This document shows, one piece after another, positions 19,031 to 28,600 of a stretch of DNA of 64,000 nt. A program made the position numbers and the translations under genes. Positions within the stretch are counted from its first letter, which is position 1. The number at the start of each line of letters is the position of its first letter. The notes under the pieces were generated by a model that made no database searches, was not told the DNA's origin, and saw only the letters and a program-made list of their open reading frames with translations. The stretch is from Phytomonas francai (Eukaryota > Euglenozoa > Kinetoplastea > Trypanosomatida > Trypanosomatidae), in contig MJCC01000027.1 in the NCBI GenBank assembly GCA_001766655.1, positions 27,353-91,352 of the forward strand. The letters are read 5' to 3'.

Positions 19031-20518
19031 TCAGTCATTCTCATCCGGGAAGAGGGCGTCCGTGTACTCCGAAATCATCTCCGTTGTCCTTTCGAGCCGC
19101 TCTAGAAGCTTCACGTACGTCTCCTTCTGCGAGTTCACCTCAATCCACTCCTTCAACTCCTCAATACGGTTTTTATAGATCGCCCGCTCCTCGTAATCGA
19201 CGACATGCGAGAAGCTGAGCACCATCGACGTCAAGTCCGACTCCAGCTCCGTCTTGAGCGCATCAATATGTGGCTGGACGCAATCCTCGCGAACGTCATA
19301 ATCGGATATATGCGCGCAGACGACGTGGTGGGCATCGTGGTCAAGCAACAGCTCTTCGCAGCGCTCCGTGAGTGCTGAAATGGAGCAGGAGGAGGAGGGA
19401 GAAGAAGCAGCGAATTTGCCCGCGTGCGTGCGTAGAAATTGGTTTGCTGCGAGGAGGACTTCCCGGACGCGAGGCCCCACCTCCCGCGCCCACCTCCCAC
19501 AGCTCCTCTCCACGCCCGAGGCTCGATGCTCATCGCGCACCGCCGCGCGCAGCCGCTCGTAGGTGCCATAGCAAAGCTCGACCCACGCCCTATTCGCCCG
19601 CCACAGCCCCGCCTGCACGCGATCCTCGCCCGCGAAGACGTCGGCCTGCTCCGTTAGCACCATGAAATTGCTCTCCATCACCGGCGCGTTATGGCGAAGG
19701 AGGTCGCAGAACTCGCGAATGGGGTCGACGGCGTCGAGCCCGAGAAGCACCTCCTGCTGCTGCCCGCACCATTTCAGAAGCTGCTGTTGATTCTCTAAGA
19801 AATCCTCGACGGCGGCCTCGCTGGCGGCGCTCCGGCGGTACCGCTCCCGCCCGACGAGCGAGCGCGCCTGAAGCTGCAGCCGACAGACGTCATCGAGCAG
19901 GTTATAGAGCTCCCGGCTCGGCGGCAGCGCGTGCGGGTCCCCGACCTCGCGCTCGACCACCCTCAGGCTCTGGCAAAAGTGCTCCGCTTCTTTGAAAAAC
20001 CCCCCCCAGGTGTCGAGCCAGTGCGAGACGAGCCCGAGACTGACGTGCTTGAACTCCGCGGTAGGGTAGGAAAGCACGCGCGTGAGCACCGCCTTCCGCT
20101 GCGTGAACTCCTGCAAGAGGGCAACCCACACCGCCCGGTACCTCGCGCACTCCGCCGCGGTGATCGCGTAGCCCCCCCCCCGCGGCCCGTCCGAGGAGGC
20201 GGAGGCGGTGGAATCCCGGCGATGCGGGGCCCCCGTCGCGTGCATATCCGACGCCGCGGAGTTCTGCCGCTGCTTGAGGCTTTTGATTAGCGTGAGAAGC
20301 CGCTCCTTGCGGTCGGTGGCGGCCTCGGGGTGGGAGGGGGCCGAGCCCTCCGGTTGCGGGCCCCACTCTTTTTCCTTCGGTACGGGCCGCTCCCCCTCGC
20401 CCTCCTTCTGCAGTCCAGCCAAGTAGTTGAGCTCCTCCTTTACAAGGGCCCGGTAGGCGGGGATGGAGGGGTGCTGCTCAGCCTCCAAGCGAAGAGCACG
20501 TATTCTTGCGGTCGGCAT
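19031..20518 (-). CDS. Helical cytosolic protein of unknown function
   Basis: 495 residues from the ATG at 20518. The frame extends 30 codons upstream, but that part translates the pyrimidine tract itself (MIFSFSFSFYE) and lies before a GAAATAAG acceptor, so the downstream Met (MPTARIRALRLEAEQHP) is the better start. The protein is predicted largely alpha-helical, with coiled-coil-like segments near its C-terminus (RIEELKEWIEVNSQKETY) and a low-complexity region at about 60-130. No transmembrane segment, signal or known domain was recognised. Confidence 0.78.
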   Translation of the reverse strand: MPTARIRALRLEAEQHPSIPAYRALVKEELNYLAGLQKEGEGERPVPKEKEWGPQPEGSAPSHPEAATDRKERLLTLIKSLKQRQNSAASDMHATGAPHRRDSTASASSDGPRGGGYAITAAECARYRAVWVALLQEFTQRKAVLTRVLSYPTAEFKHVSLGLVSHWLDTWGGFFKEAEHFCQSLRVVEREVGDPHALPPSRELYNLLDDVCRLQLQARSLVGRERYRRSAASEAAVEDFLENQQQLLKWCGQQQEVLLGLDAVDPIREFCDLLRHNAPVMESNFMVLTEQADVFAGEDRVQAGLWRANRAWVELCYGTYERLRAAVRDEHRASGVERSCGRWAREVGPRVREVLLAANQFLRTHAGKFAASSPSSSCSISALTERCEELLLDHDAHHVVCAHISDYDVREDCVQPHIDALKTELESDLTSMVLSFSHVVDYEERAIYKNRIEELKEWIEVNSQKETYVKLLERLERTTEMISEYTDALFPDEND

Positions 20519-21133
20519 AGCCTCCTTGGCGTGGCTTCTAGCCGCTTGGTTCCTATTATCGCTAATACACCTTATTTCATAAAAAGAAAATGAAAATGAA
20601 AAAATCACCTACTCTACACAGATTCAGATTTCTTTGTTTTTTTTTGTTTTTTTTAAGGGCATAGAGCGAGAAAAAAAAGAGCACGGCATTGAACTGCAAC
20701 CTTTGTCCGCGCGGTTCATGAGCCTCCGTGCCGTTTATTCTCCTTGTTTTTTCTCTTTTTTTCATTTTTGGATTCCGTAACGTGTTCAATCTAAATAGAT
20801 CACCAACATCCCTCGCCTTAACAACGTCTTGATAACATATATTAAATAGCCTTAGAACATAGAAAAGTGAGACCCACATTTCGTCTGACCGTGTTGCCAA
20901 ACCCCACGTATACATCTCTCGCCAACCTCAGAAACCGTTGCGTAGCCAAGTAATGCCTTTCACAGATGAAGGTCTGTCCTTGTTGTGCTTAGGATTACGA
21001 CTCCCTCTCTCACAAAGCATGTGTGTTGTCCTTTTTCTTACCAATAGAAACAAACAAAAACAAATATATATAGATAGATAGATAGATAGATAGATAGGTT
21101 CACCCAGGGGGGAGGGGGCGTTTCGCGTGCCTG
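20519..21133. other. Spacer with GATA microsatellite
   Basis: Contains the splice tract of the helical-protein gene (about 20575-20600), T-rich runs at about 20636-20655 and a (GATA)n repeat at 21069-21098. No gene seen. Confidence 0.6.
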
Positions 21134-21769
21134 CTACCTCAGATTCCGGTCCAAAAAGATATACTCCAGGGAGCGCTGCATGGTGGGCTGGAGGGCGTCG
21201 GGGCTGGCCTCCATGAGGGTCAGCGAGGCGGCCCAGACGGCGCCGGCGAAGACGGCGTAGGCGAACCGGGGGGCCCGGAGGCCGGCGCGGGCGGCGAGCA
21301 CGCGGTAGAGCCCCACGAGCACCCGCGCGAGCTTGTAGAGGATCATCTGGGCGTGGACGCCGTCGCGGGGGTCCCCCCAGACGAGGGCGCCGATGCAGAA
21401 CCCGGCGACGGTGTTATGCCAGGCCGCGGGGGGCCCGACGAGGCCGCGCAGGAGGCCGCGGACGGCCGCGAAGAGGACGGCGCTGAGGCCGAGGCCGAGC
21501 GCGTGCGTCGCCGTGACCCGCAGCACGCGCGCGGGGACGGACGAGAGGCCGGCGCCCCCCCAGACGAGGTTCAGCACGAGCGCGTGCGGCGCACGGACGC
21601 GGGCGCCGTAGAGGACGCCGTTGCGGAAGCCCCGCAGCGCGGCCGAGACGACCCCGGGCAGCCCGCGCGCCGCGACGGCGTCGAGCAGCGCGGGCGCGAA
21701 GGGCGGCCGCGGGGCGAAGGTCGGCGAGCCCCCCACCCCCAGATCCGGCAGAGATGCCGCGGCGTCCAT
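21134..21769 (-). CDS. PXMP4/PMP24-family peroxisomal membrane protein (glycosomal in a kinetoplastid)
   Basis: 211 residues, matching the ~212 of human PXMP4, a Tim17-superfamily peroxisomal membrane protein. Family segments are recognisable in order: GFRNGVLYGARVRAPHALV, VLRVTATHALGLG, AWHNTVAGFCIGALVWGD, VHAQMILYKLARVL and a C-terminal ALQPTMQRSLEYIFLDR. Four short Gly/Ala-rich hydrophobic helices are visible, as in the Tim17/22/23 fold. Its exact transport or scaffold role is not settled for the family. If the organism is a kinetoplastid, the membrane would be the glycosome. A strong pyrimidine tract ending TTCAAG lies 49 nt upstream. Confidence 0.85.
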   Translation of the reverse strand: MDAAASLPDLGVGGSPTFAPRPPFAPALLDAVAARGLPGVVSAALRGFRNGVLYGARVRAPHALVLNLVWGGAGLSSVPARVLRVTATHALGLGLSAVLFAAVRGLLRGLVGPPAAWHNTVAGFCIGALVWGDPRDGVHAQMILYKLARVLVGLYRVLAARAGLRAPRFAYAVFAGAVWAASLTLMEASPDALQPTMQRSLEYIFLDRNLR

Positions 21770-21886
21770 ATGTCAGGCGACGGCGAAGACGAAGCGGTCC
21801 GTAAGGCGAAAAAGGAAACTTGAAGAGGGAAGAAAAAGGAGGGAGGGGGAAGGGGAAAAAATGGGTCTCCATTTTAATCGGTTACT

Positions 21887-21917
<31 letters not shown>

Positions 21918-22164
21918 ACCACACGCGTGCAGACACAGGTACAGTGCGGCGCGTAACGATCCGTCCGTTTGGTCTACTCGACGCTGCAGGTATCACCGTC
22001 TCAGCAAGTCCATCCTCAGACGTCGAACCACACTGGATGATTTTTTTGGCAGGCGTTCACTTTTTCATGATTTTGCTTTTGGGTAGTCACCCCATTCGCC
22101 TCCGTCTTAGCTCACTTCCCACAATTCGCAAAAAAAAAAAAAAGAATTTATTAAAGAGGAAGTG
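21770..22164. other. Spacer with GT microsatellite
   Basis: Contains the polypyrimidine signal of the PXMP4-like gene and a (GT)n repeat at 21890-21917. An A-run at 22131-22143 lies close to the MCM10 stop. No gene seen. Confidence 0.65.
21819..21860 (-). promoter_or_regulatory. Predicted trans-splice acceptor of the PXMP4-like gene
   Basis: On the minus strand a nearly unbroken ~40-nt C/T tract ends TTCAAG, with the AG at 21820-21819. It is the cleanest polypyrimidine/AG signal in the window. Confidence 0.65.
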
Positions 22165-24585
22165 TTAAAAGCAATGCGGGTCCGGGCGAGGTGCGGCAAG
22201 CTCAGGCGCGGCATTGCTACGCTCCCATGTCCCTTCGTGTTGGCAGCGCGGGCAGCGTGGCATCACCCGCCAGGGCTTCACACCCTCCCCGATAATTCCC
22301 GTTTTATACCCGCACTGCTCGCACTGAACGAAGCTTTTAACAGTTTCCCGTCTCTCCGTGCGGTGGTGCTGCTCCGCACAGCTTGTCGGTAGGCTTGTAT
22401 ACCACCGCCCGCAGGGATGGCAATAAATCCCCATCACGCGCTGCTCCGCAATGCCTTCGAGAACCGCCCGCGCCTTCTCCTGCTCGGCCTGCCGCTGGAG
22501 ATAGGCCATCATGGAATCGTGATCGGCCTCCTCACGCAGCCCGTCGTGGGCGCTCCGCACAGCCTCGGAGAGCTTCCCTAGCAAAGTCCCCTTTTTCCCC
22601 TCCTTTTCCTTCTCCGCCGCTCCTCCTTTTTGGTTCCAATTGGGCAGGCCCTCCTGGCCTTTTGCTTTCAGCGCCTGCGCGGCGGCGGAGACTAACGCGC
22701 TCTGCCGCCCGCCTGAGGTGCGCGTGATGATGCCGCGCTGAAATGCCGCGCGTGCGAGCTCGCCTTGCCTCTCCGCGAGCACCACCCCGGCCTCCCCCCC
22801 GCAGCGGACCCCGCTTAGCGGCGTAAATGAAGCCACGCGGCTCGCTTTAAGCGGCGTAAACCGGTTTTGAATCGCGCGAACAGCGCTCAGCAGCTTCTCG
22901 CCATCGTCCACGGTAGCATCCTTCGCGGCCGGGTTGGCTCCTCCTTTCGGGTCTTCGTCTCGTGGCCGCTTGCAGGGTGCGGGCTCTGCGGGCTCCCCGC
23001 GCAGCCAGCGCGCCTCCGCGAGCCGCCAATCCTGCTCGCGAGCGGCCTCGAGGAGCTCCAACCCGCGCGAGTGCGGGGTACCCTCCGGCAGGCAGGGACG
23101 ACGGCAATTCGCGCGCGCGCCGGGGTGCCCGTTCGGGATGGGGCTCCCCGAGGAAGCTCCGGGCGCGGTGCCCTCCACCGTCGGAAGGGGGTTTCCGCGC
23201 CGGACCCCGGCGTAAATGCCGCCCGACGAGGGGCTATCGCGAAGCGCATTCGCGCGCGCGACCGGCAGCCCCGTAGCCCCCCTCACCGCGAAGAACGTCG
23301 CCTCGCGGAGGCATTTTAGCGACCCCGCCCTCGAGTTGGCAGGGCAAGCAGCGGAAAGACCCCCCTGCTTCGAAAAGTTGAAGAGGGGGGAGGCTTTGCC
23401 AGGCGCCGCGGCTGGTTTTATGTGCAAAGCAGGCCTTTTTAATGACGGGTTCGCGTCGTGGTTGATACGGTTAGGACTCGCGTGATGGGGGGGATTCCCA
23501 CGGGCCGCTCGTTGAAGATCACCGGTGTGAAACCCACAGAAGGTCGTTCGCTGCGTGTTTACGAGCGCCCCGCACTCCTCGCCGGTTTGACGGTTCACCG
23601 CCGTACAGCCGCCGAGATCCACGGCGTATCCTAAAACCCGCATCTGCTCTGAATCCGCGAGCTTCAGCAGGCCTCCGGAACGGTTGGTATTCCAATTATT
23701 GGCGGCAGGCCCACCACTATTAGCATTACCATTGGTATTCGCCATGCTCGACTTGCTCGTCGGGAGGGCGGAGAGGTTCCCGACGGCGACAACGACGCCC
23801 GTGGAAAGCTGCGTGTAGAAACTATCAAAAGCAGCCCCGCAGAGAAGAAAGCTGAGCTGCTGTAAAGGCAAAGGTAAAGCGTCGCCCAGGTTCCATAGGG
23901 AGAGAATAGCATAGTTGCCTTTCGCGCCCGGACGCGGCGGACTTCGCCGGAGCACCACCCCAATGCAGGCACGCGCGAGGGAATCGCTTTTCTCACGAGC
24001 TCCCCCCAAAGAAGAAGAAGAAGAAGAAGAAAGCGGTGGAAACAACGCAGCGTGAACGGCCTCAAAAGAGATAAACGGGAACTGCGCGAGAAACAAGGGG
24101 AGCTGCTCAAAGCTGAAGGTCGCGCGGCGAAGGCGGATGCCGCTACGGCGCTCGACAAACACGCGATGCGGATCGATTTTCCCCTGTTGGGAAAAAAGCT
24201 TTTGCTCCCCCTCCTCGCTGCCATTGAGGTTGGTTTTAATGCTTCGAATGATGGAAAGCCCGGCGGAGGGGGTAGCCCTAGCGTTAGCATCCGCCTTATT
24301 GGGGAATTCACTTGCTTTCATCTCCCCCTCGCCGCGCCTAGCCTTTGGAGGGCGCATCATGTCATCTTCAGAAAAAGAAATCATGCGAGGGAGGGCGGCG
24401 GTTGAATTTCCGTCAAGCACAACAGTTGGAAGAAGAGGTGGTGGTGGTGGTGGTACCCCGACGAGGGGTGCGCTGTTGTTGTTTGCTACGCTACTCTCAG
24501 CAAGGGGAGAGTTGCTGTTGCTCTTTATTTCGGATGGGGTGAGAGCATCCTGAAAGATCTCGAATAAATCCTCGTCCTCGTTCAT
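22165..24585 (-). CDS. MCM10: MCM10 DNA-replication initiation factor
   Basis: 806 residues. MCM10 binds single-stranded DNA, the MCM2-7 helicase and polymerase alpha to start origin firing. The internal domain carries the CCCH finger with exact family spacing, C-x10-C-x11-C-x2-H (CTAVNRQTGEEC ... FCGFH), preceded by an OB-fold-like region from about residue 130 (FISFEAVHAALF, ACIGVVLRR, NYAILSLWNL). The C-terminal ~90 residues hold paired cysteine sites (IYCHPCGRWYTSL, QCEQCGYKTG, PRCPRCQHEGTW), the usual C-terminal zinc module. N-terminal and linker regions are low-complexity and Asn/Ser-rich. Tract TTTTTCCTTTTAAAG ends 46 nt before the start. Confidence 0.9.
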   Translation of the reverse strand: MNEDEDLFEIFQDALTPSEIKSNSNSPLAESSVANNNSAPLVGVPPPPPPLLPTVVLDGNSTAALPRMISFSEDDMMRPPKARRGEGEMKASEFPNKADANARATPSAGLSIIRSIKTNLNGSEEGEQKLFSQQGKIDPHRVFVERRSGIRLRRATFSFEQLPLFLAQFPFISFEAVHAALFPPLSSSSSSSLGGAREKSDSLARACIGVVLRRSPPRPGAKGNYAILSLWNLGDALPLPLQQLSFLLCGAAFDSFYTQLSTGVVVAVGNLSALPTSKSSMANTNGNANSGGPAANNWNTNRSGGLLKLADSEQMRVLGYAVDLGGCTAVNRQTGEECGALVNTQRTTFCGFHTGDLQRAARGNPPHHASPNRINHDANPSLKRPALHIKPAAAPGKASPLFNFSKQGGLSAACPANSRAGSLKCLREATFFAVRGATGLPVARANALRDSPSSGGIYAGVRRGNPLPTVEGTAPGASSGSPIPNGHPGARANCRRPCLPEGTPHSRGLELLEAAREQDWRLAEARWLRGEPAEPAPCKRPRDEDPKGGANPAAKDATVDDGEKLLSAVRAIQNRFTPLKASRVASFTPLSGVRCGGEAGVVLAERQGELARAAFQRGIITRTSGGRQSALVSAAAQALKAKGQEGLPNWNQKGGAAEKEKEGKKGTLLGKLSEAVRSAHDGLREEADHDSMMAYLQRQAEQEKARAVLEGIAEQRVMGIYCHPCGRWYTSLPTSCAEQHHRTERRETVKSFVQCEQCGYKTGIIGEGVKPWRVMPRCPRCQHEGTWERSNAAPELAAPRPDPHCF

Positions 24586-24631
24586 GACCTCTTTCCTCCG
24601 CGTCGCCTACAGTTTGCGCGGTAAATAAGGA

Positions 24632-24647
24632 CTTTAAAAGGAAAAAT
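24632..24647 (-). promoter_or_regulatory. Predicted trans-splice acceptor of MCM10
   Basis: Minus-strand TTTTTCCTTTTAAAG, with the AG at 24633-24632, 46 nt before the ATG. Confidence 0.55.
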
Positions 24648-24964
24648 TCGTCACGTGCCGGACTCACTTGCTTCCTGCTTTGTTGTATCAAAAATTATCT
24701 ATTTCAAGTTCTATATATATATATATATATGTATACAAATAGGTATGTATGTTTGTATGAGAGTAAATATATTCTATGCAATATGCCTCTATTACGTGTA
24801 AATGTGTGTATTTGTCTTTTCAAGATACGCTTTGCACCTTGTGCGTGTTAACTTAACCCTCAAAATCAAAGAGATCGATAAAGGGGGACCAGGGGGGAGG
24901 GAATGCAATGAATATGCTCTCTTGTGGGATAATTAACACACCTTAAGGGTGTTCATTAGACAAA

Positions 24965-25000
24965 TCACGTATATATATATATATATATATATATACGTGA
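24965..25000. repeat. 36-bp perfect palindrome (TCACGT-(AT)12-ACGTGA)
   Basis: The six-base arms are exact reverse complements and the core is pure alternating AT, so the whole 36 bp is self-complementary. It could extrude as a cruciform or fold as an RNA hairpin downstream of the FN3-repeat gene. Confidence 0.85.
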
Positions 25001-25678
25001 ATGATTTTCTGTTGCTATTGTTGTTGTTGTTAAGAGTTTTATACATACAAAAGAGGCATGAAACGCGGTAAACAGTTCTCATAGGAATAAAAATGTATCC
25101 AATTTAATTTAGACTAGAAAGAATACCCTCTTTGCATGGCATTATTTCCGCCAATATGGCTAACTCTTTAAGATATACATATGTGCATATGGGTATTTAT
25201 ATAAACATAAGGAGAAAGTATTTTTATACACCCCTTTTCCAAGAGAAATAAATAAATAAGCTTTATATCATACATCCCACAAATACTAACAAAAGGCGAA
25301 AAAGGATCGGGAAAAAAATCACCGTCCATATTATGGAATATAAATACAGTAAAAGAAAAACAGGGTTGGACAATAACTGTAACCCTCCACCTCCCTCCTC
25401 CCTCTTTCTCTCTCTCGCCTTTTCCCTGTCGTTTGTCTTCTTTGCGCTTCAGAGGGTCCTCCATTTCAAAAAAAAAAAAGTACGATATCCCCTCCTCCCC
25501 CTCCCCCTCACTCATAACCTCTGCCAGAAGATTATAAGTTCGAAGCAGGAGATGCGAGCAATAGATAAGAAGTTCAATCATGTTTAAAAAGAAGTGGGGA
25601 AAAAAAGCAGGGAGCGAGGAGGAGGGGTTTGACAGCCGAATACGCCTCTCACTCCCACCCACCCTCTCCTAAAGCACC

Positions 25679-28600
25679 TCACCCCAAACGCGGATTTCGC
25701 AATAAAGGGAGGGATAGCACCTCCCGCTTTTCTTTTCTTGCCGCGGCGAAGCCCCGGCCGGCGGGAGCCCCGGCCTCCCCCCTGCTCGCGGGGGGCGTGA
25801 TCGTCGACGCGGCCGGGGAGGAGGACGTCGTCTGCTCCGTCGCCGCGCGATTCGACTTGGAGCGTCGCCGGGCGCTGCCCTGCCGGCGCTTCCGGCGCCC
25901 GCGGCGGCTCCCCGAGCGGCTCCGGCGTGGCCTCGTCGGGCGGCGGAGGGCGAGCTCGCGGGGGCTCGGGATGGTCAGCGCGCGCTCGCCGGCCTCGGCG
26001 CCGAGCGGCCCCCCCCCTTCTCCCCCCTCCCCCCCATTTCCCACGTCGTCGTCGTCGTGGGGGAAGGAGGTGGTCTCGAGGAGGGTGCCGAGGGGGGGGG
26101 CGGCGGGGTCGTGGTAGCTCACGCGGCCGTCCTCCTCGGGCTTCGTGAGGAAGCGGATGAGCGGGTTGCGGAAGCTCATCCCGTCCGCGTTCTCGGCGAC
26201 GACCTGCGCGATGTACGGCGTCGCGGGCGCGAGGCTGCTGAGGACGTACGCCGTGCGGTGCACGGACGCGACGAGCACCGGCGACTGCCCGGCGGCCGCG
26301 AGGTAGACGCGGAAGACGGGCTTCGCCGGCCGCGCACCGCCCTCGGTGAACTTCCGCGGCGCATTCCACTCGAGCACCGCCCCGCAGTTCGTCAGGCTGC
26401 TCACGGTGAGGTGCGTGATCGGCTCCGGCGGGGTCCCGACGGAGAGCCCGACGGGCTCCGAGGGCTCGCCGAAGCCGCCGCCCCCCGCCTCCGGCGGGAG
26501 CTCCCGCCGCGTGCACTTCACCCGGCAGCGGAGCTGGCTGAGGGGGCAAGGGATGCGCACCGCGCAGACGGTGTCCTCGACCACATCGACCACCTGCCAG
26601 GCGATCGCGCCGCGCTCGGCGGCGGGGGGGGCGCCGCGCGGGGCCCCGCTCACGCTCCGCCGCAGCCCGCCCACCCCCCGCAGCGCCGCCGCGCTCACGC
26701 AGGCCTGCTCGACGACGTAGCGGTACGGAAAGTGCAGGACGGCGCCGCTGGCGTCGGCCCCCGCGGGGTCCGTCTCGCCGCCGCCGCCGCCGCCGCCCTC
26801 TCCTTCGCCGGCCTCGCGCGAGGTCGGCGGGGCCGGATCCGCCCGCGGCGGCCGCCACTGCAGGGAGCAGTACTGGTTGTTGACCTTTCGGAGGACGACG
26901 TGGGTGGGGGCGCGGGGGGGGCAGTACACGCAGCCCTCGCACCACGGGCCCCACACCTTGAAGAGGTCCATCGCGCGGACCCGCACGACGTACACCGCGT
27001 CCCGCGCGAGGTTCGCGATCGCGGCCTGCATCTCGGCCTCCCCGGCGCCGCCGGCGGGCAGGCCGAACTCCTGGTCGTACCGCCAGAGTGGCTCGCTCGG
27101 CCGCGCGCCGCCGGACTCGTCGGGGAGGCCGACGTGGTGGGTGTGGCTGCTCCCCGCCTCGTTTTCGTCCATGTCCGGGATCGTCGTGAGCGGCATCCCC
27201 TCGCTCAGGTGGTCGACGGAGTCGGGGATGCGGGTGCCCGCGCCGCAGGCCGAGCCCTTCAGCCCCGACCGCGAGGAGTCGATGTCGCTCGGCATCGTTG
27301 TCAGGTCCAGAGGGTCGTCCGGCGGCTGCGCGTCGCCGAAGCGGCGCACCATCAGCTGGAATTTCGTGGCCGTCCGGAACAGCTTCGAGACGAACTCCGC
27401 GGCCCCCGCCCCCCCGCCCGCCGCGTTCGCCCCGAGGCTCAGCCCCAACGCGGACGTCTCCGGCGGGCAGGAGGGCAACGATGCGCAGATCGAATTCGGC
27501 AGCTCCGTCGAGCCCGCGGAGGGCTTCGGGGAAGAATCCGACGTCCCGAGGGCGTCGGGGTTCACGGTCGGCGGGGCACGAGACCAGTGAACCTGCACGA
27601 GGCCGTTCGCGGAGGCCTCCACGCGAAGCTTCAGCGGCGGCAGGGTGCCGAAGGACAGCGTCTTCGACCACAAACCCCACTCCGTCTGCAGGCGCCGCGA
27701 GGGTTGCCGATCAGGCGCGAGCTGGCCGTCCAGGCTCCCGTAATAGGGCTGCAGGGCGGCCGTATATTGCGTGCCCGGCAGGAGCGCTTTGACGGCGTAG
27801 AGAAAGGCCGCCTCGCCCGCGCCATCCTCGACCGCGCACTCCTGTGGGAGCACGTTATACTCGGCGAGCGTGTTGGCCTCGGATTTGATCGCGAGGACGT
27901 ACTGCGTGGGCTCCGCCGGGGCCGCGCCGGACTTGCCGATCGGCCGCTCCCACCGCAGCACCGCGTAGGCCTCGCCGACGTAGTCGAGCTGGAGCTGCAC
28001 GAGGTCGAGGGTGCGGAAGGCGCACTCCTCGCTCCACAGCCCCCAGTGCCCGTTCGCGCTGCACGACCGCACGATCGCCGTGTAGGCCGTCCCCGGGTGC
28101 AGGGTGTGGACCTGATAGCAGGCCCCCTCGCGCGGCAGCTGCTTGTCGATCACCGCGATCGACGGGACCTCGTTCGAGTTGAAGACGCACAGGTGGTACG
28201 CCAGGACGTCGAGCTCGCCGAGCGCGAGCTCGCCGTGGGCCTCCTCCGGCAGGTGGTCGAGGAACTGCTCGGCCGCCTGCGCGACGCGCGTCCAGCGGAG
28301 ATGCGCGAAGTGCTCGCCGGGCCGCTCCACCTCGAGCCGCAGCGGCATCATCGTCGCGAAGTAGACAGAGTCGCTCCAGAGGCTCCACGCGTCTTGCCCC
28401 TCCTCGCCCGAGCGCACGCGCGCGGCGTAGAGCGTGTTCGGCGCGAGCCGCTTCAGCGTGTGCGCGCTGCAGCTCCCCTTGAGCTTCTTCGTGAGCTGGT
28501 ACCCCGGCCGCACGCTGACCACGTCGAGCTCGAAGCTGTCGGACTTGTGGTGGTCCCCCACGACCGCCTGCGCGCCGTCGGGGAAGCTCAGCGAGCGGAT

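Larger units (their letters stand above)
24586..25678. other. 1.1-kb spacer with AT palindrome
   Basis: AT-rich, with TA repeats at 24712-24730 and 24970-24995, short inverted repeats and A-runs. It should contain the 3' UTR of the FN3-repeat gene. No coding sequence is supported. Confidence 0.6.

Noticed and set aside
25168..25662. 164-codon minus-strand ORF
   Set aside because: AT-rich spacer sequence; hydrophobic low-complexity translation containing homopolymer-derived FFFFF runs.
25584..27680. 698-codon minus-strand frame overlapping the FN3-repeat 3' end
   Set aside because: Different frame of the same strand; Arg/Pro-rich, no FN3 signature, and the in-frame FN3 gene explains the region.
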